Positions 7,740 to 17,387 are shown, counted from the first letter of the stretch. The stretch is 26,050 bases of DNA from CAZYWA01 sp964650975 [NCBI: uncultured bacterium] (GCA_964650975.1 CAZYWA010000035.1:1-26050); one strand, 5' to 3'. The notes: generated from the letters alone by a model not told the origin. Numbers and translations: made by a program.

Positions 7740-9016
7740 GCGAGCAACCGATGGACGACGAGATGCTCGACCAGCTCGAGCGAGGTGCATTCGCCTACTT
7801 CCTGGATGCGGCGAATCCGGACAACGGGCTCGTTGCCGACACCTCGCGCACGGGCTCGCCGGCCAGCATCGCCGTGATCGGGCTCGCGCTCTCCGCCTAT
7901 CCGGTGGCGGTGGAGCGCGGCTGGATGACGCGGACCGATGCCGCCCTGCGCACGCTCGCGACGCTGCGCTTCTTGCACTCGAGCGAGCAGAGCGAAAGTC
8001 CCGAGGCCACCGGGTTCAAGGGCTTTTACTACCACTTTCTCGACATGCGCAGCGGTGCCCGGGTGTGGCGCTCGGAGCTATCGATGATCGACTCCGCGCT
8101 GCTCATCGCCGGAGCGCTGACCGCGGCCAGCTACTTCCGGGGCGGCACGGACCACGAGGTCGAGCTACGCGACCTCGTGGACGTGCTGTACGGCAGGATG
8201 GACTGGCGCTGGGCGCAGGACCGGGGCAGCACGATCCACCACGGGTGGAAGCCGGAGAGTGGCTTCCTTCATTACGGCTGGAACGGTTACAGCGAGGCCA
8301 TCGTGCTTTACGTGCTCGCGCTGGGATCGCCGACGCACTCGCTGGCGGGCGACTGCTATCAGGCCTGGACCTCGACCTACCAGTGGGAAAACCTTTATGG
8401 CCACGAGTATCTGTATGCCGGACCGCTCTTCGTGCACCAGTTTTCACACGCCTGGATCGATTTCCGCGGAATCCGCGATCGATTCATGCGCGAGAAACGT
8501 TGTGATTATTTCGAGAACAGCCGGCGGGCGACCGAGGTCCAGCGCGAGTACGCGCGTCGCAACCCGCACGGATTCGCTGGCTACGACGAGAACTGCTGGG
8601 GCCTCACGGCCTGTGACGGTCCGAGCGGTCAGCCCGGGCAGTCGACCCGCCGGCGGTCGTTCGGATACGCCGCGCGCGGCGTGCCGTACGGACCCGACGA
8701 TGGAACCCTCGCGGGATGGGCGCCGCTGGCGTCGCTGCCGTTCGCGCCCGAAATATCCCTGCCCGCGGTGCGCGCCATGCTCGAACGATATCCGGAGATG
8801 CTACGCGGCCAGCAATATGCAAGCAGTTTCAATCCAACGCTGGCGGGACCCGATGGGAGCGCGTGGGTGTCGGCCGGTCATTTCGGGCTCGACCAGGGCA
8901 TCGTGGTGCTGATGATCGAGAACCACCGCTCGCAGCTGATCTGGCGACTGATGCACGACTGTCCCCATGTCCGCACCGGTTTACAGCGCGCCGGATTTCG
9001 CGGCGCTTGGTTGTAG
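7736..9016 (+). CDS. GH144/PF10091 glucanase-like ('glucoamylase family') protein
   Basis: A 426-residue (alpha/alpha)6-barrel glycoside hydrolase-like protein. Family features include FYYHFLDMRSG, ELSMIDSALLIAG, the ENCWGLTACDGP box, YGPDDGTLAGWAPLASLPFAPE, and a C-terminal GLDQGIVVLMIENHRSQLIWR. These match PF10091; characterised GH144 members are endo-beta-1,2-glucanases, and a related domain sits at the end of cyclic beta-1,2-glucan synthases. No signal peptide is seen, which is unusual for a secreted glucanase, so it may act on cytoplasmic oligosaccharides or osmoregulated glucans or need another export route. The GTG start overlaps the previous stop (GTGA). An in-frame ATG five codons later is an alternative. 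The link to flanking redox genes is unexplained. Confidence 0.88.
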   Translation: MSEQPMDDEMLDQLERGAFAYFLDAANPDNGLVADTSRTGSPASIAVIGLALSAYPVAVERGWMTRTDAALRTLATLRFLHSSEQSESPEATGFKGFYYHFLDMRSGARVWRSELSMIDSALLIAGALTAASYFRGGTDHEVELRDLVDVLYGRMDWRWAQDRGSTIHHGWKPESGFLHYGWNGYSEAIVLYVLALGSPTHSLAGDCYQAWTSTYQWENLYGHEYLYAGPLFVHQFSHAWIDFRGIRDRFMREKRCDYFENSRRATEVQREYARRNPHGFAGYDENCWGLTACDGPSGQPGQSTRRRSFGYAARGVPYGPDDGTLAGWAPLASLPFAPEISLPAVRAMLERYPEMLRGQQYASSFNPTLAGPDGSAWVSAGHFGLDQGIVVLMIENHRSQLIWRLMHDCPHVRTGLQRAGFRGAWL

Positions 9017-9023
9017 CCAGACG

Positions 9024-10547
9024 ATGCCACCCGGAAGCGAAACCCGGTCGCGGGCCCCGGGGGACCTGCACGAGCGCGAGCGCCTGGCGAACGTGCATCC
9101 AGCCGGATGGCGCAATCCGAAACCGGCCGCCCGGTACGGGCTGGTGGTGGTCGGCGCCGGACCGGCGGGGCTGGTGGCGGCGCACGCCGCGGCGGCGCTG
9201 GGCGCCAGGGTCGCGCTGGTCGAGCGCGAGCTGCTGGGCGGCGACTGCTTGAACGTGGGTTGCGTGCCGTCGAAGGCGTTGATCCGCACGTCGCGGTTGT
9301 ACGCCGAGATGCGGGACGCCGTGCAATACGGTGCGCAAGTGCCGGCCGACGTCCGCGTCGAGTTTCCCGCGGCGATGGAGCGGATGCGCGCGATCCGCGC
9401 GCGGCTCAGTCGCGCGGACTCCGTGAGCCGGCTGGTGGCGGCCGGAGTGGACGTGTTCTTCGGCCAGGCACGTTTCGCCGGAACCGACCGGCTGACGGTG
9501 GAGGGCGCGACGCTCCGCTTCAAACGAGCGGTGATCGCCACGGGCGCGCGACCCGATGCGCCGGACGTTCCGGGCCTCGCCGAGGCCGGCTATCTGACCA
9601 ACGAGAACATCTTCGATCTGACCGAGCTGCCGCGCCGTCTCGTGGTCATCGGCGGCGGCCCGCTCGGCTGCGAGCTGGCCCAGGCGTTCTGCCGCTTCGG
9701 TGCACGGACGACCATCGTGCAGGACGCGCCGCTTTTCCTGCCCAAGGAGGAACGGGACGCCGCGCAGATCCTCTCGGATTCGTTCGCGCGCGACGGCCTC
9801 GAGGTCCGGCTCAACACCAAGACGGTCGCGGTGCGGCTGGAAGGCGGAGAGAAGCTCGTCGATCTGGTCAGCGACGACTACCGGAGCACGGTCGCGGTCG
9901 ACGCCATCCTCACGGGTACGGGCCGGGTGCCGAACATCGAAGGCCTCGACCTCGAGGCCGCATGCGTCGCCTACGACACCGCGGACGGTATCCGCGTGAA
10001 CGATTTCTTGCAGACCAGCAATCGGCGCATCTACGCCGCCGGTGACGTTTGTCTGGAGCACAAGTTCACGCATACCGCCGACGCTTCCGCGCGCATCGTG
10101 GTCCAGAACGCGCTGTTTCTCGGCCGCCAGCGGCTGAGCGCGCTCACGATTCCGTGGTGCACCTACACCGACCCGGAGATCGCCCACGTGGGCCTCTACG
10201 TGCGGCAGGCGCGCGAGCGGGAAATCCCGGTGAAGACCTTCACGGTCCCCATGCACGACGTGGATCGCGCGATCGCCGACGGCGAGGAGGAGGGATTCGT
10301 GAAGATCCACGTCCGGGAGCGGACGGACCGGATCCTCGGCGCGACGATCGTCGCGCGGCATGCGGGCGAGATGATCAACGAGCTCACGCTGGCGATGGTG
10401 GCGGGCATCGGCTTGCGCACCCTCGCGCGCGTCATCCACGCGTATCCGACCCAGGCGGAAGCGATCAAGAAGGCCGCGGACGCTTACAACGGCACGCGGC
10501 TGACCCCGCCGATCCGGTCGCTGTTGCGGCGCTGGACGAGCTGGTGA
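9024..10547 (+). CDS. Mercuric-reductase-like pyridine nucleotide-disulfide oxidoreductase
   Basis: A 507-residue class I flavoprotein disulfide reductase. The N-terminal lead-in NVHPAGWRNPKPAARYGL is characteristic of the MerA-like subgroup often fused to TVP38/VTT domains. GAGPAG (44-49) binds FAD; GGDCLNVGCVPSKAL supplies the redox pair Cys75/Cys80; VVIGGGPLGCELAQAF binds NAD(P)H; AAGDVC is the second FAD motif. The C-terminal dimerisation domain carries the base His472 and partner Glu479 (HAYPTQAE). It lacks the N-terminal heavy-metal-binding domain and the C-terminal vicinal Cys pair needed for Hg(II) delivery in true MerA, so mercury reduction is unlikely. Substrate unknown. ATG 9024, seven bases after the previous stop, is preferred; an ATG at 8967 would overlap the glucanase gene. 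Last gene of the operon. Confidence 0.9.
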   Translation: MPPGSETRSRAPGDLHERERLANVHPAGWRNPKPAARYGLVVVGAGPAGLVAAHAAAALGARVALVERELLGGDCLNVGCVPSKALIRTSRLYAEMRDAVQYGAQVPADVRVEFPAAMERMRAIRARLSRADSVSRLVAAGVDVFFGQARFAGTDRLTVEGATLRFKRAVIATGARPDAPDVPGLAEAGYLTNENIFDLTELPRRLVVIGGGPLGCELAQAFCRFGARTTIVQDAPLFLPKEERDAAQILSDSFARDGLEVRLNTKTVAVRLEGGEKLVDLVSDDYRSTVAVDAILTGTGRVPNIEGLDLEAACVAYDTADGIRVNDFLQTSNRRIYAAGDVCLEHKFTHTADASARIVVQNALFLGRQRLSALTIPWCTYTDPEIAHVGLYVRQAREREIPVKTFTVPMHDVDRAIADGEEEGFVKIHVRERTDRILGATIVARHAGEMINELTLAMVAGIGLRTLARVIHAYPTQAEAIKKAADAYNGTRLTPPIRSLLRRWTSW

Positions 10548-10606
10548 GCGAGTTTCCACGGGGGCCCTCCACGCTCTGAGCTCTTGACCTCGCGTTCGAG
10601 GATCGG

Positions 10607-12181
10607 TCACCAGCGGATCTCGGGCGAGCCGGACGATTTCCTGGGAGCGAACGTCGCGTCGGAGTCCTGGGACGGCGATGCGATCGAAGCCGTATCGACC
10701 TCTTCCGGGCCGACCAGGACGGCGGTCGCGACGTCCACGGCTCGGCGACGGGACTCCTCGTCCACGAGCACGAACCGCACCTCCCGCAACCGCGAGGCGC
10801 CGGTGCTCAAGTGAAATCTGAGCGTGACCACCATGGCGTCGATGCAAGCCTCGAGCGCCACGGTTCCAGGATCGACCCCCAGCGCCGGAAGCGCGAGCCG
10901 CTGCCATCCGTGCGCCTCCGCGAGAAGCAGCGCCCGGTGCACGGCGCGCGAGATGCAGGAGATCTCGTTCCACGCCGAAACCGCGTGGATCAGGCCGCGC
11001 GCGCGAAGCTGCCCGGCGCTCGTGACCAGGCACTCACCGAGCGCCTTGGGGCCGCTGCGCAGCGCCTCCTCCTCGACGGCGTCGCCGGCGCGTCGCCGCA
11101 GCGCGTCGGCGATCCCGTCGCGCATCCGCATGGAGGGGTCGGCGCTCGACACCAGCGCATCGGTTTCGATGTCCGCCAGCTCGCCGACCTCGAACTGGAT
11201 CCGCGTGGTGCCCGCCATGAACGTGCCGTGACCGTCGCGCGTCGACAGCAGCTCCGGCCGGGTGGCGCGCACCAGGCGCGCGAACTGCTGACCCGGTTCG
11301 GCGATGGTGCCGTAGCGGTCGTCGGGTCGGCGCTCGATCATGCGGCGGACCACCAGCTGGAAATAGGCCTCGTCCGGCGATCGCGCGGGCGGAAAACGCG
11401 CGCTTTTTCCGCTTTGCAAAAGCTGTTGTGGCGTCTTGAACGGTGCCAGTCCGTAGCGCAGCGTGAAAGCGGTTGCCCCGAGGGAGAAAACGTCCGCTCG
11501 ACGGTCGACGCGCCCGTCGGCGACCTGCTCGGGTGCCACGTAGAGCGGCGTGCCGGCGAAGCTCGTGACCGGCGCGTCCGACGCGACCGCCACGCCGAAA
11601 TCGCCGAGCTTCACCTGCCCGGCCCCGTGCCCGAACAGGTTCGACGGCTTCACGTCCCGGTGCACGACCCCGTTCTGGTGGGCGGCATGCAGCGCTTCGC
11701 TCGCCTGGGCCATGTAGGAGGCCACCAGCCACAGAGGGAAGGGCCGATGGCTCGCTTCCAGACGGCGGCGCAACAGCTCGTCGAGATCGATCCCATCCAC
11801 GTACTCCTCGACCAGGAACGGCACGGCCGTGTTCCCGTCGGGGCGCTCGTGCACGCCCACGTCGAGCACGCGCACCACGTGGGACGAAGTGAGTCGCGCG
11901 GCCAGGCGCGCCTCCGACAGCAACCGGGCATAGTGGTCGGCGACCGATTCCGCGTCCTGCACGTAGACCGTCTTGAGCACCACTGGGACGGCGAGCTCGG
12001 CGTGCTGCGCCAGCCACACCTCTCCCATCCCCCCGGTCGAAAGCGAGCCCCACACGTCGTAGCTCTTGATCCGGCCCGCAAGCCGGAGCGAGGGACCGGT
12101 TCGTTTGTCCGTCTGTGTCCGAAGCGGCTTGGATGCCGGAGGTGAAGCACGGCGGACGGGTCGCGAGCGGGTCGGGGGCAT
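10607..12181 (-). CDS. Ser/Thr protein kinase with C-terminal macrodomain
   Basis: A 524-residue cytoplasmic protein in two parts. Residues ~40-305 are a complete Hanks-type kinase: Gly-loop GSLSTGGMGEVW (45-56), ATP lysine Lys70 (VVLK), Glu90, catalytic HRDVKPSN (Asp176), DFG at 194-196 and APE at 216-218, so it should be active. Residues ~326-480 form a macrodomain, the ADP-ribose-binding fold: beta strand IQFEVGELADIETDALV, then SSAD where NAAN is usual, the loop MRMRDGIADAL in place of the Gly-rich GGGVA loop, then ECLVTSAGQL, LIHAV and ALPALGVDPG for the distal loop. There is no PASTA domain or membrane helix. GAGG eight bases before this ATG sets the start; a GTG 15 codons upstream is less likely. 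It is convergent with the oxidoreductase gene and divergent from DUF5996. Confidence 0.9.
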   Translation of the reverse strand: MPPTRSRPVRRASPPASKPLRTQTDKRTGPSLRLAGRIKSYDVWGSLSTGGMGEVWLAQHAELAVPVVLKTVYVQDAESVADHYARLLSEARLAARLTSSHVVRVLDVGVHERPDGNTAVPFLVEEYVDGIDLDELLRRRLEASHRPFPLWLVASYMAQASEALHAAHQNGVVHRDVKPSNLFGHGAGQVKLGDFGVAVASDAPVTSFAGTPLYVAPEQVADGRVDRRADVFSLGATAFTLRYGLAPFKTPQQLLQSGKSARFPPARSPDEAYFQLVVRRMIERRPDDRYGTIAEPGQQFARLVRATRPELLSTRDGHGTFMAGTTRIQFEVGELADIETDALVSSADPSMRMRDGIADALRRRAGDAVEEEALRSGPKALGECLVTSAGQLRARGLIHAVSAWNEISCISRAVHRALLLAEAHGWQRLALPALGVDPGTVALEACIDAMVVTLRFHLSTGASRLREVRFVLVDEESRRRAVDVATAVLVGPEEVDTASIASPSQDSDATFAPRKSSGSPEIRW

Positions 12182-12365
12182 GGGATTGGCCTCGGGATCT
12201 GCGGGATCGTGCGCCGTTCCGCACACGGTTGCAACGTAACCAGCGCCGGCCGTTCAGTCCCGCGCACGACCCGCGGCGCTCGTGGACCGGACGCGTGGAA
12301 CTAGCCATGCTGAGAAGCAGGCCGCGGCGCGGGCCCAGGGGCTGCGCACGGGGGAAGACCCATTC

Positions 12366-13343
12366 ATGGAAGACGTCGACGCCCGGTCGCGAGCCGACTC
12401 CACCACCGATCTCGATTCCGCGTGGCCGAGCCTTCCGCTCGACGCATGGCGCGACACGCACACGACCCTGCATCTCTGGACCCAGATCGTCGGAAAGATC
12501 CGTCTGGCGCAGACGCCGTGGGTCAACCATTGCTGGCACGTGACGCTCTACCCGACCGCGCGCGGGCTCACGACGTCGCTCGTGCCCCATGGCTCGCGGG
12601 GCTTCCAGATCGATTTCGACTTCTTCGCGCATCGCCTCGACGTGTCGACCACCGACGGCCGGACGGCCACGATGCCGCTCGCACCGCAGTCCGTCGCCCG
12701 GTTCTACCGCCAGCTCATGGATCGGCTGAGGAGTCTCGATCTCCCGGTCGAGATCTACGCCACGCCTTGTGAGGTCGCGGAGCCCATCCCGTTCGAGAAG
12801 GACGAGATCCACGCGTCGTACGATCCCGTGTACGCCACCCGATTCGCGCGGGTGCTCGCGGCGTCGGCGGCGGTGTTCGGCCGATTCCGCACCCGTTTCG
12901 TGGGGAAGGTGAGCCCCGTCCACTTCTTCTGGGGCGCGCCGGACCTCGCGGTGACCCGATTCTCCGGACGGCGCGCGCCGCTCCATCCAGGCGGCATCCC
13001 GCACCTGCCCGACTGGGTGACGCGCGATGCCTACTCGCACGAGGTCAGCAGTTGCGGCTTCTGGGCCGGCGGCGGTCCGATCGACTACCCGGTGTTTTAT
13101 TCCTACGCCTATCCGGAGCCGAAAGGTTTCGCGACGGCCGCGATCCGTCCCAGCGCCGCGTTCTACAGCGCCGATCTCCGGGAGTTCCTCCTGCCCTACG
13201 AGGCCGTTCGTCAGTCGGCCTCCCCCGAGGACACGCTCCTCGAGTTTCTGCAGACCACCTACGAGACCGCGGCGAATCTGGGTGGCTGGGATCGCGCGTC
13301 CCTCGAGTGCGAGGAAGGCAAGCCGCGCGGGCGCTCGTCCTAG
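12366..13343 (+). CDS. DUF5996 family protein
   Basis: A 325-residue soluble protein of unknown function. The opening after ~15 residues, WPSLPLDAWRDTHTTLHLWT, followed by QIVGKIRLAQTP, NHCWHVTLY, GLTTSLVPHG and IDFDFFAHRL, is the DUF5996 signature. Later blocks FFWGAPDLAVTRFSGR, DAYSHEVSSCGFWAGGG and FYSYAYPEPKGF, with many His, Asp, Glu and Trp residues, look like an enzymatic active-site surface, but no known catalytic motif is recognised. No signal peptide. GGGGGAAG about nine bases before the ATG supports this start over one 28 codons earlier. It is the first gene of a plus-strand run and is divergent from the kinase across a 184-base spacer; the following lipoprotein gene starts 23 bases after its stop. 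Confidence 0.88.
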   Translation: MEDVDARSRADSTTDLDSAWPSLPLDAWRDTHTTLHLWTQIVGKIRLAQTPWVNHCWHVTLYPTARGLTTSLVPHGSRGFQIDFDFFAHRLDVSTTDGRTATMPLAPQSVARFYRQLMDRLRSLDLPVEIYATPCEVAEPIPFEKDEIHASYDPVYATRFARVLAASAAVFGRFRTRFVGKVSPVHFFWGAPDLAVTRFSGRRAPLHPGGIPHLPDWVTRDAYSHEVSSCGFWAGGGPIDYPVFYSYAYPEPKGFATAAIRPSAAFYSADLREFLLPYEAVRQSASPEDTLLEFLQTTYETAANLGGWDRASLECEEGKPRGRSS

Positions 13344-13366
13344 CGCGTGTCAGGAGCCGGTCCCTC

Positions 13367-16300
13367 TTGAAGAGACGAAGCGCGAGAGCATGGTTGGCTT
13401 GCGGCGTGGCCATCCTCGGATGGAGGTCCGCGGCCTGTGCGCCGCGACCGCCTGTGCAGCGCGAGATCCCTTCGGCCGCGGCGGACGAGCTCGTCGCGCG
13501 CAACCTCGAAGCTCGCGGTGGGGTGGACAAGATCCGCGCCATTCGATCGCTGCGCATCACGGGGACGCTCACGTTCGACGACGGTGGCTCCGAGGTGGAC
13601 CTCGACTACGCGGCGCTCGCTCTGCGTCCCGGGCGCAGGCGATCCGAGCTGACACAGCAGGGGATGACGGCCGTCGACGCGTGGGATGGTCAGCGGGCGT
13701 GGAGCACCGAGCCGTTCGGCGGCCGTCGCGAGCCGTTCCTGCAATCGGCCGACACGGCCAAGCCCATGGCGGAGAGCGCGGATCTCGACGGATCCCTCGT
13801 CGACTACCGGCAAAAGGGACACCACGTCGATTACCTCGGCACCGAGGAAATCGACGGGACGTTCGCGCACCGCCTGCGCGTCACGCTCGCGGACGGCAAC
13901 GTCGAGGAGCACGACCTCGACCCGGACACGTTTCTCGACATCCGCATCGTCCGCGAGAGCTACGTTCGCGGCGCGCAGCGCGTCGACGAGAGCGACGTGG
14001 GCGACTACCAGCAGGTCGCCGGCGTGTGGATGCCGTTCTCGGTCGACTCCGGCCCGAAGGGAGAGCCGCGCTCGCGGCATCTCGAGATCGAGCGCATCGA
14101 GCCGAACGTCGACGTCGACCCGAAGCTCTTCGCGTTCCCCGACCCGGGCAGCAAGGTGGCCCGGGCGATCGAGGCTGGCCCCGCGGAGAGTTCGCCAGCG
14201 CCGAACCCGTTTCCCTCCGCGCCGGCCGGGAAGCCGGTCATCGACAGCGGTGTCATCTCGGGTCTCGGTGCCCGCAACATCGGCTCGGCGGCGATGAGCG
14301 GACGGATCGCGGCGCTGGCCGCCACCGTCGCCAACGGCAAGACGACTCTCTACGTGGGCGCGGCCTCCGGCGGTGTGTGGAAGTCGCTCGACGGTGGCAC
14401 GACGTTCAAGCCGGTCTTCGACGAGCAGCCGGTGCAATCGATCGGAGCGATCGCGATCGATCCGTCGAACCCGTCGAACCTCTGGGTGGGCACGGGTGAA
14501 TCGTGGACCCGAAACTCCGCGTCGATCGGGGACGGGATCTACAAATCGACCGATGCCGGCGAGAGCTGGACCAACGTCGGGCTAACCGATTCGGAACGGG
14601 TCGCGCGCATCCTGGTCCACCCGCGGAACGGGAACGTCGTCTACGCCTGCGTCCCCGGAAAGCTCTGGAGCGACAGCGCCGAGCGGGGCGTCTACCGGAC
14701 GACCGACGGCGGGAAGACCTGGAATCACGTGCTCGCGGGCGGAAACCTTTCCACGGGCTGCTCCGGGCTCGGCATGGACCCCAGGAATCCCGACGTGCTG
14801 TTCGCGGGCCTGTGGGATTTCCGGCGCAAGGGGTGGACCTATCGCTCCGGCGGAGAGGGTCCGGACGCGCCGAGCGGGAGCGGGCTCTTTCGCTCCGCCG
14901 ACGGTGGGACGACCTGGACCCAGCTCACGCCCTCGGCCAACCCGGGTCTCCCCGCGGGCCCGTGGGGTCGCGTGGAAGTCGTGGTCGCGCCGTCCGATCC
15001 GAAGATCGTCTACGCGCTCATCGAGTCGAAGGACTCGGCGCTCTTCGCGTCCTCGGACGGCGGCCGGACCTGGCAGGAGCGCGACAAGAGCATGAACGTC
15101 GTGTGGCGGCCGTTCTACTTCGCGCGCCTGGTGGTGGATCCGACGAACCCGTTACGGGTCTTCAAGCCGGACCTGCAGCTGGTCGTCAGCGAGGACGGAG
15201 GCAAGAGCTTCACGGGGAGCGGCGGAGGCTCCCACGGCGACTGGCACGACCTGTGGATCGACCCGACCAACCCGAGCCACGTCGTGGGCGGCGACGACGG
15301 CGGCCTCTGGACGTCGTGGGACGGCGGCAATCGCTGGTGGAAATCGGAAAATCTGCCGATCTCGCAATTCTATCACGTGAGCGTCGACGACCGGGATCCG
15401 TATCAGGTCTACGGCGGGCTCCAGGACAACGCCTCCTGGGTCGGCGACTCGAGCTATCCAGGCGGCATCACCAATCAGCGCTGGGAGTACCTCTACGACG
15501 GCGATGGCTTCTGGGTGCTCCCCGATCCCACCGACCGCGACGGGGTCTACGTCGAGGCGCAGGGCGGTTACATCGCGCGCATCGATCGCAAGACGCGCGC
15601 GATCCGCGACATCCAGCCGAAGGCCGGGTACCACGAGAAGCTGCGTTTCAACTGGAACTCGCCCATTCACGTGAGCCCGACCCAGCCGGGCACGCTCTAC
15701 GTCGGCGCGCAGTTTCTGTTTCGCTCGCGCGATCGCGGCGCGACCTGGGAGCGGATTTCTCCGGATCTCACCACCAACGACCCGGAGAAGCAGAAGCAAG
15801 AGCAATCCGGGGGCGTCACCGTCGACAACTCGTCGGCCGAGATGCACACCACCATCTACTCGATCAGCGAGTCGCCGCGCGACCCGAAGGTCATCTGGGC
15901 CGGGACCGACGACGGCAACCTGCAGCTCACGCGCGACGCGGGGAAGAGCTGGATCAACGTCGCGACCAACGTCGCGGAGCTGCCGGCGTTTTCGTGGGTG
16001 AGCTGGGTGGAAGCGAGCCGGCACGACGCCGCGACGGCGTACGCCACGTTCGACCGTCACACCTTCGGCGACATGAGCCCATGGGTTTACCAGACCCGGG
16101 ATTTCGGCCGGACCTGGACGCGCATCGTCGGGCCGGAGAAGGGCGTTCGCGGCTACGCGCACGTGATCAAGGAGGACGTTCGCGATCCGGCGCTGCTGTT
16201 TCTCGGCACCGAGCTCGGCCTGTGGATTTCGACCGATGGCGGTGCGTCGTGGGCCGAGTTCAAAGGTGGCGATTTCCCGAGCGTCGCGGTGCGCGATCTG

Positions 16301-17284
16301 GCGGTGCAATCTCGCGAGGGCGACCTCGTCATCGCCACCCACGGGCGCGGCCTGTGGATCGTCGACGATCTCGAGCCGTTGCGTCATCTGGACGCCGACT
16401 TGCTGGCACGCCCCGTCGCATTCTTGCCGAGCCGGCCGGTCGAGCAGCGCATGCCGGCGGAAGGCAGCTGGGTCCTCGGAGATGCGTCGTTCCGGGGCGA
16501 GAGCGTGCCCGAGGGCGCGGTCATCACCTACTATCAGCGCGCGCGCCACGTGTTCGGCCGGCTCGATCTCGAGGTGCTCGATCCGGCGGGGAACGTGGTC
16601 GATACGATCCACACGACGAAGCGACGCGGGATCAACCGGGTGGTCTGGTCGATGCAGGTGAAGCCGCCCCGCGTGCCGCGCGCGGCCAGCGTCGCCGAGA
16701 ATTCGGATCGAGGGCCGCGCGTCGTGCCGGGCCAGTACCGGCTCAGGCTCACTCGCGGCGGCGAGTCGGTCGAGACCCAGCTCGACATCCAGGTCGACCG
16801 GCGCGCGCCCTACGGTCTGGCGGATCGCCAGGCCGAGTTCGATGCGGCGATGCAAGTGCACGCTCTCTTCGGCCGCATGAGCGACCTGGTCGACCGCATC
16901 GACGAGGCCCGGGCCTCGGTGGAGGCGCGTGTCCGGGCGTTACCCGGCGACGACCCGCTCGCGTCCCGGCTCGGCTCGCTCGCGACCCGGCTCGACGAAG
17001 TGAAGAAGAAGATCGTGGCGACGAAGGAGGGCGGCGGCATCACCGGCGAGGAGCGCATCCGCGAGCAGCTCGACTTCGTCTATGGCGCGCTGCTCAGGTG
17101 GGAGGGGCGTCCCACGAGCTATCAGATCGAGCGGATCGGCGTGCTCGCGCACGAGCTCGACGACGTCGCGCACGACTTCGAGCACGTGATGGCGGAGGAC
17201 GCACGCCCACTCGATCCGGAGCTGAGAGCCAGGAGCCTCGATGCGCTGCCCAGCTTTCCGGCAGCCGCGCTCGGGCCCGTTTGA
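13367..17284 (+). CDS. Large exported lipoprotein: LolA-like N-terminal domain plus Asp-box (BNR/VPS10-type) beta-propeller
   Basis: A 1305-residue predicted surface or periplasmic lipoprotein. The TTG start has AGGAG ten bases upstream and gives MKRRSARAWLACGVAILG, then a weak lipobox SAAC (Cys24). Residues ~35-260 resemble outer-membrane lipoprotein-sorting/LolA-type beta proteins (RIRAIRSLRITGTL-like strands, DVGDYQQVAGVWMPF). From ~300 on there is a beta-propeller with about eleven Asp-box motifs, for example SLDGGTTF, STDAGESW, TTDGGKTW, SADGGTTW, SSDGGRTW and STDGGASW, as in sortilin/VPS10-like and sialidase-fold proteins. The last ~150 residues are helical (RIDEARASVEARVRAL). Such proteins are common and large in environmental bacteria; ligand or substrate is unknown. 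The catalytic residues of a sialidase are not evident. The cytochrome gene follows closely, suggesting co-expression. Confidence 0.88.
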   Translation: MKRRSARAWLACGVAILGWRSAACAPRPPVQREIPSAAADELVARNLEARGGVDKIRAIRSLRITGTLTFDDGGSEVDLDYAALALRPGRRRSELTQQGMTAVDAWDGQRAWSTEPFGGRREPFLQSADTAKPMAESADLDGSLVDYRQKGHHVDYLGTEEIDGTFAHRLRVTLADGNVEEHDLDPDTFLDIRIVRESYVRGAQRVDESDVGDYQQVAGVWMPFSVDSGPKGEPRSRHLEIERIEPNVDVDPKLFAFPDPGSKVARAIEAGPAESSPAPNPFPSAPAGKPVIDSGVISGLGARNIGSAAMSGRIAALAATVANGKTTLYVGAASGGVWKSLDGGTTFKPVFDEQPVQSIGAIAIDPSNPSNLWVGTGESWTRNSASIGDGIYKSTDAGESWTNVGLTDSERVARILVHPRNGNVVYACVPGKLWSDSAERGVYRTTDGGKTWNHVLAGGNLSTGCSGLGMDPRNPDVLFAGLWDFRRKGWTYRSGGEGPDAPSGSGLFRSADGGTTWTQLTPSANPGLPAGPWGRVEVVVAPSDPKIVYALIESKDSALFASSDGGRTWQERDKSMNVVWRPFYFARLVVDPTNPLRVFKPDLQLVVSEDGGKSFTGSGGGSHGDWHDLWIDPTNPSHVVGGDDGGLWTSWDGGNRWWKSENLPISQFYHVSVDDRDPYQVYGGLQDNASWVGDSSYPGGITNQRWEYLYDGDGFWVLPDPTDRDGVYVEAQGGYIARIDRKTRAIRDIQPKAGYHEKLRFNWNSPIHVSPTQPGTLYVGAQFLFRSRDRGATWERISPDLTTNDPEKQKQEQSGGVTVDNSSAEMHTTIYSISESPRDPKVIWAGTDDGNLQLTRDAGKSWINVATNVAELPAFSWVSWVEASRHDAATAYATFDRHTFGDMSPWVYQTRDFGRTWTRIVGPEKGVRGYAHVIKEDVRDPALLFLGTELGLWISTDGGASWAEFKGGDFPSVAVRDLAVQSREGDLVIATHGRGLWIVDDLEPLRHLDADLLARPVAFLPSRPVEQRMPAEGSWVLGDASFRGESVPEGAVITYYQRARHVFGRLDLEVLDPAGNVVDTIHTTKRRGINRVVWSMQVKPPRVPRAASVAENSDRGPRVVPGQYRLRLTRGGESVETQLDIQVDRRAPYGLADRQAEFDAAMQVHALFGRMSDLVDRIDEARASVEARVRALPGDDPLASRLGSLATRLDEVKKKIVATKEGGGITGEERIREQLDFVYGALLRWEGRPTSYQIERIGVLAHELDDVAHDFEHVMAEDARPLDPELRARSLDALPSFPAAALGPV

Positions 17285-17387
17285 GGAGATCGTGACGAAA
17301 AGGTGGTCCGGACCCAGCCTCGGCCCGCGATCGGATGGCTCGCCTCGCCCGAACCGTCTCGCGGCCGCGGACGAATTCGCATATGCG

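Noticed and set aside
9024-10547. Calling this gene merA (mercuric reductase)
   Set aside because: It lacks the N-terminal metal-binding domain and the C-terminal Cys pair, and there are no mer genes nearby.
8829-11033. 734-codon minus-strand frame
   Set aside because: Antisense to the MerA-like gene, with an Arg-rich composition; the kinase on this strand is in a different frame and has clear motifs.
15152-16861. 569-codon minus-strand frame antisense to the propeller lipoprotein
   Set aside because: Low-complexity basic translation without domains; the plus strand has eleven Asp-boxes.
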